A model generated the notes under the pieces. It was not told the DNA's origin, did no database searches, and worked only from the letters and a program-made list of their open reading frames with translations. This document shows, piece after piece, positions 1 to 12,308 of a DNA stretch of 64,000 nucleotides. Origin of the DNA: Bathymodiolus brooksi. Taxonomy: Eukaryota > Mollusca > Bivalvia > Mytilida > Modiolidae. The stretch is taken from the NCBI GenBank assembly GCA_963680875.1, contig OY804575.1:34693103-34757102 (forward strand), read 5' to 3'. A program made the position numbers and the translations under genes. Within the stretch, counting starts at the first letter, position 1; the number at the start of each line of letters is the position of its first letter.

Positions 1-392
1 AAAAGTTCATGTAATTAAGATATTAATATTCTAATGAAAACAAAGTCACATGTACTTACTTGTAGACATGTTTATCTAAGACTGTACAAGGCACTATACT
101 GTATAATTTTCTGTAAAAAATATAAAATACATTTAGATATATTTGTCCACTCACTAGTTCAATAAACACAAAATCTAAGGAATACAAATGAACATGATGT
201 ACTGTATATATCAGAGTTCCTGAAAAGTGTCGGCTTTGTCGGTCTGCCGGACCGGTAAAGAATTTCCGTAAAAAGTTTGTTTCCTTTCCGATATTATTTT
301 TCTATTCCGCAATTTACCTTGTCCGGTCAAGGACAAATTTTCAGTAATAGTCGATATCTTTCTCCCCAAACGCTAAACCTGGGGTAAAACGG

Positions 393-682
393 ATGCAAGA
401 AAATGTTGCCACCAAGGTGGACAAAAGAAAATATGAAGATAAACGTGATCGTTGTTTTCAGGAGTATTGGCATGAAAAAATTCCATGGTTGCAACACGAC
501 GAGAGGGGTATGAGCACAGGAGCTTGTTACGATTTCCCCCCCCTAGTACTCTAAAAACCAGCTTAGAGTACTAGGGGGGGTGGGGAATCATAACAAGCCC
601 CTGTGGTATGAGGTGCACAATTTGTTGCAACTTTTATGATAATTCCAAACAACAACAGGGGTCTAGTACGAAGAATTTGTTC
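393..682 (+). pseudogene. TTF-type zinc-finger N-terminal fragment, split by a hairpin insertion
   Basis: The reading frame from 393 encodes MQENVATKVDKRKYEDKRD, then CFQEYWHEKIPWLQHDERG up to 514. It resumes at 613 with CTICCNFYDN and ends at TAG near 680. The pattern of basic stretch, W-x3-PWL, then C-x2-C is that of the ZNF862/KIAA1586-like family, which derives from hAT transposases. The 91-bp hairpin plus its duplicated 7 bp sits exactly between the halves. There is no downstream hAT domain, so this is a relic. Confidence 0.6.
515..605. mobile_element. 91-bp hairpin (foldback) insertion with 7-bp target duplication
   Basis: The arms cacagg-gcttgttacgattt and their complement flank an 8-base centre (aaaaccag region). 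The inner arms are ccccccctagtactctaa and ttagagtactagggggg. The direct repeat gtatgag flanks it at 508-514 and 606-612. This marks a recent insertion into the zinc-finger fragment. Confidence 0.85.
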
Positions 683-1912
683 TTACAAATGTAGCAGAGA
701 CTGAGGTTACAGTTATTGATGAGAATGAGGTTGAGGGAAGTGATACAGAGAATGAGCAGGAAGAACAGACAGAACCAGTGAATGTTGTAGAGCAAACAGA
801 TGAGGAAGAAAGTGAAAGAGAAAGTGACTGAGATGAGTAGCTCTGAGTGTGAGATGAGTGAGGAGGAAACTTTAGAAGCATCAACAGAATAATAGAGTAT
901 GAGATAGAATATGTGACAGTGTAGTTAAATGAGTTTTGTTATCATTAATGAACGGTTCATTGTCTAGATTCAATTAATAAAAATAGCAAAAATTATTCGG
1001 ACTGACAAAACTTGCCCTCTTGTCAGTCCGAATGTCTGACAAGATCAAAATCTTTTCAAGAACTCTGATATAATACAGGTATATTACAATCTTGGTTGCA
1101 GAATGGCATATATACTATCTTCATCTGGGTAAAGGTGGGGTAGGCCGATGGTCCATATCAATGTTGTGTCAAATTATATGTATGTTACAATGTAAGTACA
1201 TGTATACGTAATTAACCAAGTTTTGAAAACTACTGTCAAAATTAAGGTAGAATTTCAATGTCATGATTACAAGTGTTGAAGCATTTTCAAGGACAATAAC
1301 TCTGTAACAACATAAACTGTGAGTAAACCTTTGGTTAACAGGTCATGCCATTCATCTATAAAAATCTGTGCATCATTCATGATTGGTTATACCTAGACAT
1401 ATATTGAGTGCAACCAACATTTTAAGATCGTTCTGATAAATTGTATGTACAACTCTTCTCGATCTTTCAGTGTGAAATTAAACACTTTTTTAAGATTGGT
1501 CAGAAATATGCATGCATCATCTCTCTGATAAATCGGACAAAAGGAATACATTTTGTACAACTATTTAATTTCGTTCCAACCAAAATAAAAGGCTGTTGGC
1601 CACAGGTCGCCTGATACCAAGGTTACTTTGCAGAGATCACTATGGGCCGTGCCATCGCACCATAGTCACGCTAAAATTTGATGTGTGTGCCAGTAGGGCA
1701 CATTACCGTCACGTATGGCCCATACAATTGTACATCGTGCTCCGGTAACCAGGATCTGCATACTTATTTTGTTTCGATTGGTTCTTAATTTTTGTTTCAT
1801 CCCGTGAACGTAATCAGGCGAAAAAGTAAACCAGTCGTATAATCATCCGATACTCTCAGTGTTTTTCATACTCGGGTCTCGATTATAACGAAAACTGTAG
1901 AATGACAACAAA

Positions 1913-2297
1913 ATGCCTCTAAAAAAGGCAAGAACTGAAAAAAATCAACAGAAAATATCATTTTTCACGACGTCAGAGAAGGAAAATCCTTGGTCAGAAG
2001 ATGAAACGGACACAGGTACAACCACAGAGGTGAATGAGCCTATTGAGGTCGATGGTGACGTATCACACGAAGCCAGCGAAAACAAGGAACAAGGAAAGTT
2101 TCAGTCCTGTTGGGCCAGTTTATACACGTGGTTAACATACGACAAAGATAAAAAAAAATGTACTGCAATAAATGCATTAGCATTGGAGCAAACAATACTA
2201 TGACAGTTGGTTGTGATAATTTTAAAACATCATCACTCACTATAGGCATGCAGCTAGTGCAAATTACAAGGTTCATTGCCTCTAGAATTGCTTAAAT
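1913..2297 (+). pseudogene. Second TTF-type zinc-finger N-terminal fragment, frameshifted
   Basis: The frame from 1913 gives MPLKKARTEKNQQKISFFTT, an acidic stretch, then KFQSCWASLYTWLTYDKDKK. At a run of nine A (2150-2158) the finger moves into another frame: MYCNKC followed by GCDNFKTSSL up to a TAA near 2297. C-x2-C plus the GC-NFK-SSL pattern is typical of this TTF finger family. A single-base indel in the A-run explains the break. A possible inverted pair, gcagagatcac at about 1631 and its counterpart near 2379, may mark the element ends. Confidence 0.6.
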
Positions 2298-2815
2298 TGC
2301 TGAAAATCGTTTTTGGGCCGGGGGCTCCCATACCCCGGCCTAATGGCCCATTACTTTTGATGATGATGGGTCGAAAGGTGATCTCTGCTTTGCAAGTTCA
2401 AATATTGAAGGAGGGGTGGTCTGGCAGTTTTTGTAAATAAAATAAATAATCTGGCCACCCAAAGTTGGAAAAAAATTCTGGTCTTTGCTTCATAGAAAAA
2501 AAAAAAAAAAAATCTGGCATGAACTGAGTAAACAATGTTATACTATGTGTCGAATGAATTTTCTGTCAAATATTCTAACCTGACTAATCTTGTCAGGCCC
2601 CCTCAGAATCAAATTATTTGCCTATATATTATTACGAGATAAAGAATGTGTGCTTTCTTTCACATTCTTGTCTCTTAGGCCAAATAAATTTTAAATAGAT
2701 TTGAAACAAAGTAGTATTCATTTTTAATATAAAAAAACCCTAATGTTTTAACATAATTACAAGTTGTGTATGCAGTGTCCCCTTACTGGGCCCTGCGAAA
2801 TTTGCTGAATTATAC

Positions 2816-2849
2816 CAAGGACGTATATAAGATTCTATATACGTCCTTG
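2816..2849. mobile_element. 34-bp palindromic micro-insertion with perfect 7-bp target duplication
   Basis: The sequence starts caaggacgtatata and ends tatatacgtccttg, a near-perfect hairpin with a 6-base centre. The direct repeats attatac at 2809-2815 and 2850-2856 flank it exactly. A related copy is at 14035-14061. Confidence 0.85.
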
Positions 2850-2856
2850 ATTATAC

Positions 2857-5460
2857 ACATAATACCCTTAAGACATTTACGGCGGTTTAGATCATAGATG
2901 GTGATATATATTTTTTTTCCAGGTAAAGAGATCCTTGTTTAACGTTTCGCTAAGGGAAAATTATTTTTAATCGTGGATTGAATGGAAAATAATGGAATGT
3001 AAATCGAAACGAAAATGATGTTACCTGTCAAGACTATAACGGAGCATGCGCACAATCTCTACCGAATGAATTCAAAAGCATATGATTTGCATTATTGCCC
3101 GGGTAGCAAGAATTATCGAAGACAGAATAAAATGACGTCTTCTCCTGAATTATACATCGTAGCTCTCAAAATGTGAATGGTTTACGTTCTTTATATATTT
3201 AATCTTTACATATATCAGAAATTTTTAGAAAACTGAAAATAATGATTTTGGCATTTCATATTACTTTAACATCAGGAAACCAATTCGGGATAGATGCACG
3301 GACGATACCCATTACTATACTGATAGCCCCCTTTCGACTAAGAGTAGGGGGACAAATATGTATCATCACTTCTTTAATACTGAGGAGGCATAGTGTATGT
3401 CAAGATCAAGATCAATAAAACAAAATTGTGTAAAAAAAAATCCATAAAGCTTTATGTATAAAAGGCACCATATATAGGCATTACACAATTATTTGTTTAC
3501 TTTTTTCTCTCTCAACAATTAAAACGGCATATAATTTAATATCATTGAGTGTTTTAATATAAGTCACTCCCGTAAGGCGTATTAGCTGTGTAACAAATGT
3601 AATTCTCAAAATGCATCTATTAAAATAAAGAATAATCTAAGGAATTAAATTTTACAAAAGTTTTGGCAATTCATATTTTGATAGGATTTTTTTCCCATAG
3701 GCATATGCATGTATATACTGCAACATGATTTATCAAATTAATAAAAAAAATCTATGCTAAAGTATGATTAATCATATTAAATAAAAAAAAATTTACATTG
3801 AAACCTTATTATTCATATTTACATTGTATACTAAAACATGATAAAATATATCAATAGCAATACATTACCTGTCATGTAATTCCAGACAATTTTCATTTCA
3901 AATCCACTTTGCAGTTGGAAAATTTATATAATTCATTATACAATCAATATAATATTCTTCCAAAAAATGAAATTAAATGTATTAAAAAAAAAGATTATAT
4001 GCACTAAATTTCTATAAATGAATGTAAGCAAAAGAAAAAACTTTCAACAGTACCAAAAGAATAAAATGTTAAAACTCTCCAGAAATTCTGTTCCAATAAA
4101 TGTCTATCCTGTGCCGGAATATGGATTGCTAGGATGAGTCATTCGAACATTCTATGACTACATGAGTTTTACTGAATCACCAGTTGCACACTGTCCTTGT
4201 GTAAGCAGCAGAAAGCTCGTTAAGTGTTCAATACATAATCATTATGCAAAGACGTTTTTTGTTACAGATTTCCAATAAAGGAAAAATACCTCATCTACTA
4301 TTTCATATAAGAAATCTTTTATTGATATTTTCACCAGGAATGGTAAAAAAATAAAAAAACGACACCTGAGCAAATTATATTTGACCGAAATGATTTCCCC
4401 CCTTTTTAACTAATTACCATATTAAGCAGCAGAGAGATGAGTCACTTGTTTTTACTGAAGTGTAAATGAGATGACAATTTGTTTTTGTCAGCAATATGCA
4501 ACAAATACATGTATCATTTTAATGTTTAACATACATTTTGTAGATATAAAAAAGAAATGAAACCAAAATAAATGTATCATTAGGCCATCACTAAAAAATA
4601 CCAGTAGTTGGTTTCTTGTTTCCCAACCTACAATTTGAGAAGTGGGTAATACCCGGTATATGTAGGTACAGGTAGGTAGGCAAATTATTTTTTATTCTTC
4701 AAAAATAAATAAAGGGCTATGTAGAGAAAAGCATATGACCGCAGTATGTCGACCCAGTATATATGCTGCACCCATTGTATTTTGGACATTTATTTTGAAT
4801 TACTATTTCTAGTGTTAAATATGCCTTTCGCAGGGGTGTGGAATTGCCATGCCCGACTCGTACATAGAACCTGCCAGACAAGTAGATTTTCCTAGCTAGC
4901 TTGTCCGGGGACAACAGTCATCGACTTTAGCAGTGGTCCGTTGGCCCACAGCCAGTGAAAATTGATTCAGACCAGTGATTTTTGCCAAATTTTTTCAATA
5001 GAATCTATATAAATATTCTAATTTTGAAGTTTTCGGGCCAGTAAATTCGAAAGTCTAATTTCAAAGACTGGGACAAATAAAAATAATTTCTGATTAAAGT
5101 ACTCTGGAAAGACAATTCCTCAAATGATAATATATCGTAAATATTTACGGTTATAGAGATAAATATATATATATTTTTTTAAAATAGAAACGATCGCGTC
5201 AGTGGTGTTCCGAAAGCAGCTAAAAATAACCAGAATTGTACAAGTTCTAAGTTGAGTATTATGACCTAATTGCAATGTTACATGTAATTATACTGCATTT
5301 ACTTAATGATAACCGCGGCCGTGTAGCAGGTTTTTATTGATGTTCCGAATGTGAAGTTTCCTTGCTTGTCACCAGCTTTTCGTAAAGAAATAGGGCTAAC
5401 ATTCGTGAACATATAATACAAATCGGGTTGCAGTCGTTACAATGGACAAATATATAACAA
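2857..5460. other. No gene recognised; AT-rich non-coding DNA
   Basis: The stretch is AT-rich with poly-A and poly-T runs and many stops in every frame. I see no domain, splice-supported exon or clear element boundary. Confidence 0.6.
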
Positions 5461-5481
5461 GATGAACTGTGAGCTAATGCT

Positions 5482-6698
5482 CACCTATGATACCCCGCTC
5501 TTTGGCAAACAGGAAGTAGGAATCTGACGGGTCCAAAAACGCTTCCCACGATATGGGGTACCTATATGAAGCTTGTGATCAAATATCAGATTTCTGCCAT
5601 CAATAGTTGCTCAGAAAAATGAGCATACATGTATATATTCAATGTGATGAAAAATCAACAAAGTCGGCAAACAGGAAGTAGGAATCTGATGGGTCCAAAA
5701 ACGCTTCCCACGATATGGGGCACCTATATGAAGCTTGTGACCAAATATCAGATCTCTGCCATCAATAGTTGCTGAGAAAAATGTGACGTAAAATGTGCAT
5801 ATATGTTCAATGTGTATAGAAACCAACTAAGTCGACAAAAAGAAAGTAGGAATCTGACGGGTCCAAAAACGCTTCCCACAATATGGCATACCTATATGAA
5901 GCTTGTGACCAAATATCAGATTCCTGTCATCAATAGTTGCTGAAAAAAATGCGACGAAAAATGTGCATATACAAATGTATGTTAAATGTGTATAAAAATC
6001 AACAAAATCGGCAAACAGGAAGTAGGAATCTGACGGGTCCAAAAACGCTTCCCACGATATGGGGTACCTATATGAAGCTTGTGACCAAATATCAGATTTC
6101 TGCCATCAATAGTTGCTGAGAAAAATGCGACGAAAAATGAGCATATATGTTCAATGTGTATAAAAATCAACAGTCGGCAAACAGGAAGTAGGAATCCGAT
6201 GGGTTCAAAAACGCTTCCCACGATATGGGGTACCTATATGAAGCTTGTGACCAAATATCAGATTTCTGCCATCAATAGTTGCTGAGAAAAATGTGACGAA
6301 AAATGGTGCATATATGTTCAATGTGTATAAAAACCAACTAAGTCGGCAAACAGGAAGTAGGAATCTGATGGGTCCAAAAACGCTTCCCACGATATGGGGT
6401 ACCTATATGAAGCTTGTGACCAAATATCAGATTTCTGTCATCAATAGTTGCTGAGAAAAATGTGCATATATGTTCAATGTGTATTAAGACCAACTAAGTC
6501 GGCAAACAGGAAGTAGGAATCTGACGGGTCCAAAAACGCTACCCACAATATGGTATACATATGATGCTTGTGACCAAATATCAGATTTCTGCCATCAACA
6601 GTTACTGAGAAAAATGTGACGAAAAATATCTTGGACGGACGGATGGACAGAGGTAAATCAGTATACCCCCCTCCCCCTTCGGGGAGCGGGGGTATAAT
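5482..6698. mobile_element. Array-bearing MITE-like element (about 165-bp units, 7 copies)
   Basis: Seven imperfect ~165-bp units start with aaacaggaagtaggaatctg near 5508, 5669, 5837 (diverged), 6012, 6178, 6346 and 6504. The outer ends are inverted: gataccccgctc near 5489 and gagcgggggtat near 6683. A ggacggacggatggac motif lies near the right end. Reading frames across it are repeat artefacts. Confidence 0.8.
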
Positions 6699-6704
6699 AA
6701 TAAA

Positions 6705-7735
6705 AAACTAGAGGCTCAGTGGGCTGAACCTGTGTCGCTCACCTTTCATTCTGCTTTGAGGAAACTTAATACAGAATCTCCCATAGGTGCTTCCCACCAA
6801 GTTTTGGCCATTTGGCTAAGCAGTTACAGAGAAGAAGATATTTAGAAATTGACCAATCAGAAACATGAATGGCCTGTGGTGGCCATGTTTATTGACGGAT
6901 CGGAACTAAATGAGCAAATTTATAGATGACCTTCCAAGGATGCTTCCTACCAAGTTTCGATTCATTTGGCAAAGCGGTTTCAGAGAAGACGATTCTTTAA
7001 AATAAATCAACCAATCAGAAACAAGAATTGCCTTTGGCGGCCATGTTTGTTAACGGATCGGAACTAAATTAGCAATATTTATAAAGGACCTTCCAAGGAT
7101 ACTTCCTACCAAGTTTCGATTCATTTGGCCAAGCGGTTTCAGAGGAGACAATTTTTTAGAAATCAACCAATCAGAAACAAGAATTGCCTATGGTGGCCAT
7201 GTTTGCTAACAGATTGGAACTAAATGAGCATCCTTTATAGAGGACCTTTCACAGATGCTTCCTACCAAATTTTGATTCATTTGGCCAACTGGTTACAGAG
7301 GAGAAGATTTTTTTTAGAAATCAACCAATCAGAAACAAGAATTGTCTGTGGTGGCCATGTTTGTATACGGATCAAAACTAAATGAGTAATCTTTATAGAG
7401 GACCTTCCAAGGATGCTTGCTACCAAGTTTCGATTCATTTGGCCAAGTGGTTTCAGAGAAGATTTTTTAGAAATCAACCAATCAGAAACAAGAATTGCCT
7501 GTGGCGGCCATGTTTGTTAACGGATCGGAACTAAATGAGCAATCTTTATAGAGGACATGCCATAGATGCTTCCTACCAAGTTTCAGTTCATTAGGCCAAG
7601 TGGTTTCAGAGGAGAAGATTAAAAAAAATCGGCCAATCAGAAACAAGAATTGCCTATGGCGGCCATGTTTGTTAATGGATCGGGACAAAATGAGCAATCT
7701 TTTTAGAGAGGATCTTCCATAAAGATCAACAAACT
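6705..7735 (-). mobile_element. Array-bearing element (about 125-150-bp units, 7-8 copies)
   Basis: The left edge ctagaggctcagtgggctga then gtcgctcacc is a recurring terminus in this window (compare 44440-44460). Units contain accaatcagaaacaagaatt, ggccatgtttg, aacggatcggaactaaatga and gcttcctaccaagttt. The orientation is opposite to the related array at 42339-44460. Confidence 0.78.
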
Positions 7736-8551
7736 TACGGATCGGACCCGAAAAAATTCCGGAAACGGACTCAATTTTTTTCCCCAATGTAAAAACGATC
7801 AATGCGGCAGTAAAAACACACACGCTGCGGTGCCCGAGAAGCTAACAATTAATTTTTTTGGTCTAATTGTGACTGAACTTTAATAATACTTCATATCACT
7901 GATACTTATTAATTTATATCAAAACAGTAAACATTTTTAAAGTTTTCTGCACAAAAAGATAAAAATGATGAAAGTTTTTTCAAAATTGAAATCTCTCAAC
8001 AAGAATAAAGTTCAGAGTTCAGTCAAAAAATTGGCTCCTTGTAATTTTTTTTTAGCGGGCTTCTAAACTGGCTCCTGGCGATTTTACTGGCTCCTACTTT
8101 TTGGGAGCCAGAGCTTAAGTTTTCCTACATCCAAACTTGATATGCTTCAGTACGAAGTTTGTCAAGTCGTTAATGGTCAAAGTTTACTCAAACACTCGTA
8201 TTTGGTAATGCGCACCGTCACGGACTTGGCATTTCACATCCAAAATAAATCGGGTTTTAAGCATTTCACCATGCTGTTCCTCGAAAACTTCCTTCAAGTC
8301 TCAACACATGAGATGGTATTTATTGGACTCATGTGGCAGCATTCCTTAAATTGCATTGCCACTACTCGTGATGAACATAGGATGTGTGGCGCCATTGTTT
8401 TTCTGTTGAAAAATTCCTCCACTATCTGGAGAACTATGCTCCAATTCCTAGAAAACTCCGGAAAACGATTAATTTTTTAAAAAATTTGCTGAAAAAGAAT
8501 TAGGGTCGGTCGGGAAACCGGAAACACAGGTATTATTTTGTATAGCCTTAG

Positions 8552-9194
8552 CAGTGTGGGAAACCATTTTTTTCAAACACTCACCAAAATGGCGAGTGGA
8601 CTGAAACAAGTACTCGCCAAAATGAAATAGAGCTCGCCATGTTTGGCGAGTGACATTTTTTTTAAACTCGCCAACAAATACCAAATAAACAATACAGTAA
8701 TGTTCAACAATTTATTTTGCAGATTTTGATAAGTCAATAACTTGGTCAAGAAGGATCAACACTTTCTTAAGAGCTGTGTTGATCACTTCTTCCTTAATTT
8801 CGTTGTCTTCGTCTTTTAAGTTTTAATGCACGGTATAAAACATGTATGTCAAACCCGGTTCCGTCACATATTTAACTTTACGTTTTCGAGTAGGTTTTCG
8901 CTACGAATTTGTTTGAAATATTTCAAAACCAAATTATTTTATTTGCATTAATTTTAAGTCATCACATCTATTTGTAATGAAACAATATTTCATTTAGAGT
9001 TGTAACTCTTCGACCAAGCGATCTTATGGATCGTTTGAAGAAATGAAAAAGGGCACATCGGCAATACATGACGCCACGTTTTTTTTTATCAAAAGGGGCA
9101 TGGCACCGCGCCATTCTATTTTTCTTAAGATAAAACACTAAAAGTGGATCTTGCTCACCACCCGAAATTTGGCGAGCGGTCGTTTCCCACACTA
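8552..9194. mobile_element. hAT-like non-autonomous element, 643 bp
   Basis: Ends are cagtgtgggaaacca (left) and the complement of tagtgtgggaaacga (right). The flanks ccttag (8546-8551) and cattag (9195-9200) fit a 6-bp duplication with one change. Subterminal gcgagt/actcgcc motifs recur near both ends. No convincing coding sequence is inside. Confidence 0.65.
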
Positions 9195-9200
9195 CATTAG

Positions 9201-10886
9201 CAACACAGATCTACAAAAAGTGGGGTTAAGTTCACGTTCAAGAGAGTAAAAAAATTCTGTCTCATTCAGGGCATTAATAATTATGTACAAATAAATACAT
9301 ATTGGAGGCTGGCAAGTTACATACTTTTGCTGGCGAGTAAAAATTGTTTCCTTACTAGCCAAGGGCTGGTGCCAGCTGGTATGAATTGTAGAGCCCTGCT
9401 AGGCAAAAAGAAAGGATTAGTGGTGCTCTAAAACAAGATTATCCAAGAATTAACAATGTTAAAATATCATAAAATTGCTGTCGTTCTGTCATCTCGACTT
9501 AAAATCAGCCCTTCATTATGCACAACATACACAAAATAAGCTTATATAATCTCAAACCACATTCCAGTTACAGATGGCCACATACACCAGTCTGTACCAA
9601 AAACATTTTGACAAACTAGCCCAAACAGCATTTCAGAAGAATTTTGTCTATTTGATTGTGCAAATTTTATGCAATTTTTAATACTAGACTGGGGCATAGC
9701 CTCATAGGGCTAGTGGTTGTTTGCACAGATACAATAAAGGGCATCTTGACCAGGGAAAGTTCTACAAGTGTAGATTAAAAGCAAGTGTGGAGATAGCATT
9801 TTACTGAAAACAAGAATGTGTCGGATCCATATTGCATTCAAAAAAATAAATTTTTGATTTTTTTTATATGGCCCAATAACGATGATCATATTGCAAAAAA
9901 AAAAAAAAGAAGAAAAAAATCCCCATTAAAATTAGGTACAATGTATAAACATTTGTATGGAAATCAGAGGTGAAGTGAAAGGTTTTCATGCAGTTTGCTT
10001 TAACGAATCGGTGTAGAATTCATTAGTTACTATAGCATAGTAAATTTTGGTACAGCTTTGTCAGCATCCCTGCATTTACGAGACACATGGAGGACATTGC
10101 AATGACAATATCCAATATTTATCATAGGGAGTTTCTAGATAACGCAAAAGTGAAATGACAAGATTTTTCCGCACCAGCCCCTCCAGCATTTCGTAACACA
10201 AAATGGGTAGTCCGGTGGTAAGAAATACTAGCCCATGGCGTCGAGCTAGTACTATTTTCAACCATTGTGAAACTTTTTATAGTATAACCAAGGACATAAA
10301 CATTGTCTCTATTTGTGAACAACAAATTTCACAAATTAAAGACCTTTTTGCTCTTAGCCGACTTGGGTTTGTACCAGTATCTTATCTCGAGACATCTTTG
10401 CAAAACTGTTGTTGGTGTGGCATTTTCATCATCGATGCTTCATCTCAATCTAAGTTTTGGAGTTTGATGTTGAATTGTTTTTGTTTTTTAGGGGAGGGAG
10501 TGATTTTCGCCAAGAAATTAACATCATAGCAACAAAATTTTTAGTGACTTAAATGGCTAGATTAGCCCTAGTTAGAACGTTGAAAACCGGTGTCGGATTC
10601 AACAACCACTAAAATAATATCGATATTTAATTTTATGCCACTACCAAGGGAAAAAAACCTCCTGATTTTTATGCCACTACCGGGAGATTAAGGTAGCAAC
10701 AATTAATCTGGAATGCTATCAGTGAAAGACCTCAGTCATTGCAATTTTACTATCCACATAACTACAATTCCAATTTCAGGTTCCTAGTGGTAAATCATAA
10801 CATCATGTCACTACTTCACCTAATTTCATGACAAAAATCATGTCAAGGAGGACCGAAATACAATATTTTGAGCTTTCCTACATGTA
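9201..10886. other. No gene recognised
   Basis: Non-coding, AT-rich. Short open frames near 10076-10529 occur on both strands and match no family I know. Confidence 0.5.
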
Positions 10887-10941
10887 CAGAGACGTGCAAA
10901 AAGTATTCGGTCACTATAATTTTTTACTGAATATTTCGTAT
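10887..10941. repeat. Tc1/mariner-like terminal repeat, left copy
   Basis: cagagacgtgcaaaaagtat then tcggtcactataat, preceded by TA. It is the inverted partner of 22967-23021, with 32 of 34 outer bases matching and weaker similarity for about 20 more. Confidence 0.65.
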
Positions 10942-12168
10942 AAAACCACAATTTTTAAAAACATTATTAGTCAATTCTTGTTCGATTTTGATGATATTTT
11001 TACCGACAGAAGCGAGGACGCATGTAGTGTTCTCCGATTATTTTAAAATATATTTTTGAAGCACAGATTTTAAATATTTATGATTTAAACACAAGCTTAA
11101 AGGATCTCCTGTACTTGGCGATCACAATACTGGTATAAAAATTTGTTCGAGAATTGTGATTTTTTTTCAAAATTTTGTACAATACTGGTATACCAGTAAT
11201 GTAATTAAGATATTGGATTTGTTGTAGTGTATTGGATTGCTTCATATTAGGAGGTTCATGTCATCAACTGTTGAAAAGCATACTAAAAGTACAAGTTCAT
11301 TGTGTATCATTTTATTGGCATTTATAACATGTATCAGTAATACATCACAATCATCATGATAATTCAACAAGATAACAAAAAGTGATAACATTAATTCTGT
11401 GTTAGCGGTAGACGATCGCCACGTCGCATTTTGCGAATATAACGGTAGTGTGGCAAGGATAATTTGTGTAGCAGTAGCCACACTGGCGAACGGAATTTTT
11501 TTAGAGCGTGCATCTAACAACGATCTTTTATTATGTAGAAAGTCAACGTCGAATAACACGTGTTATACACAATGATTTCATCGATGTATAATATCCAAAA
11601 TGATTTTAAAAAGCAGGTCAAATTGATTATTTCCGGTATTTTTTTCAGTTGAAATAACATTATCCGGGTCCCATTCCGGAAATAGTTTCGAATTTAGTCA
11701 CCGACTGACTGGTTTCCTCAATTACACTTTATTCTGTCTGTCCTACTGTCTACGCTTGAATCTAAAACCAGTAAATTATTTGACAACGAGAAGGTCAAGC
11801 ATGACTAATGAAGTATTAATGATATTTGATGGTTTAAAAATTTAGAAATTTTAAATATGGTGTTGACATGATAAAAAGTGTATTTCGATAATAAAAAAGT
11901 TTATCAAAACACACACAAGATCAAAGAACACAAGCTGTAAAGTAAATAATTCTTTTATGCTTAAATTTGTTTTACTCAAACCAAGCTTTACATCAATTAA
12001 TTGTAATGATGAAATCAACAATCATTCATTTCAAACAATATCTAATAGCTGCTTAATTTCTTTAACAAAAGCTTATATTTTTAATTAAATCTTTTCTATA
12101 TATCGTTACTTCTTTAATTTCAATTACAATATTTATTATGTTCATTAAGATACTTTTTAATTATCAGG

Positions 12169-12308
12169 GCAAACTTTTAGGGTGAATGAACCCAGGGCGA
12201 ACGGACCCGATACCAAGCATGGCGAAGCGCCAAGGAACTATTTTATCCTTTTTTGGCAACACCAACGGCCCCACACAGCAAAAAACAACAAAATCATACG
12301 AATATTGA
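12169..12308 (+). pseudogene. Third zinc-finger-family N-terminus with PIP-like motif
   Basis: A hAT-like terminus cagggcaaac at 12169 precedes a 29-codon frame at 12219-12308: MAKRQGTILSFFGNTNGPTQ then QKTTKSYEY and TGA. QGTILSFF fits the PCNA-interacting PIP consensus QxxIxxFF. Similar N-termini (KRQ-x-IxSFF) occur in hAT-derived TTF zinc-finger proteins. No partner terminus or downstream domain was found. Confidence 0.45.

Larger units (their letters stand above)
212..1067. mobile_element. hAT-like non-autonomous element with zinc-finger fragment
   Basis: Terminal inverted repeats are cagagttcctgaaaag (left) and its complement cttttcaagaactctg (right), 15 of 16 matching. The flanks atatat and atataa could be a 6-bp target duplication with one change. 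The CAG...CTG ends suggest the hAT superfamily. It carries the zinc-finger fragment at 393-680 and a 91-bp hairpin insertion at 515-605. No transposase catalytic sequence is visible. Confidence 0.7.

Noticed and set aside
5611..6390. Several overlapping minus-strand frames with repeated F-VAFFSATIDGRNLIF phrases
   Set aside because: They are translations of the 165-bp tandem unit and change frame with unit-length changes.
7277..7823. Minus-strand frames across the 6.7-7.7 kb array
   Set aside because: Repeat-derived; no domain, no consistent frame between units.
8142..8480. 112-codon plus-strand frame
   Set aside because: No recognisable family, no splice partners, and it lies between repeat remnants. 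Probably chance.
11242..11559. 105-codon minus-strand frame
   Set aside because: No family match that I know, no codon or splice support.
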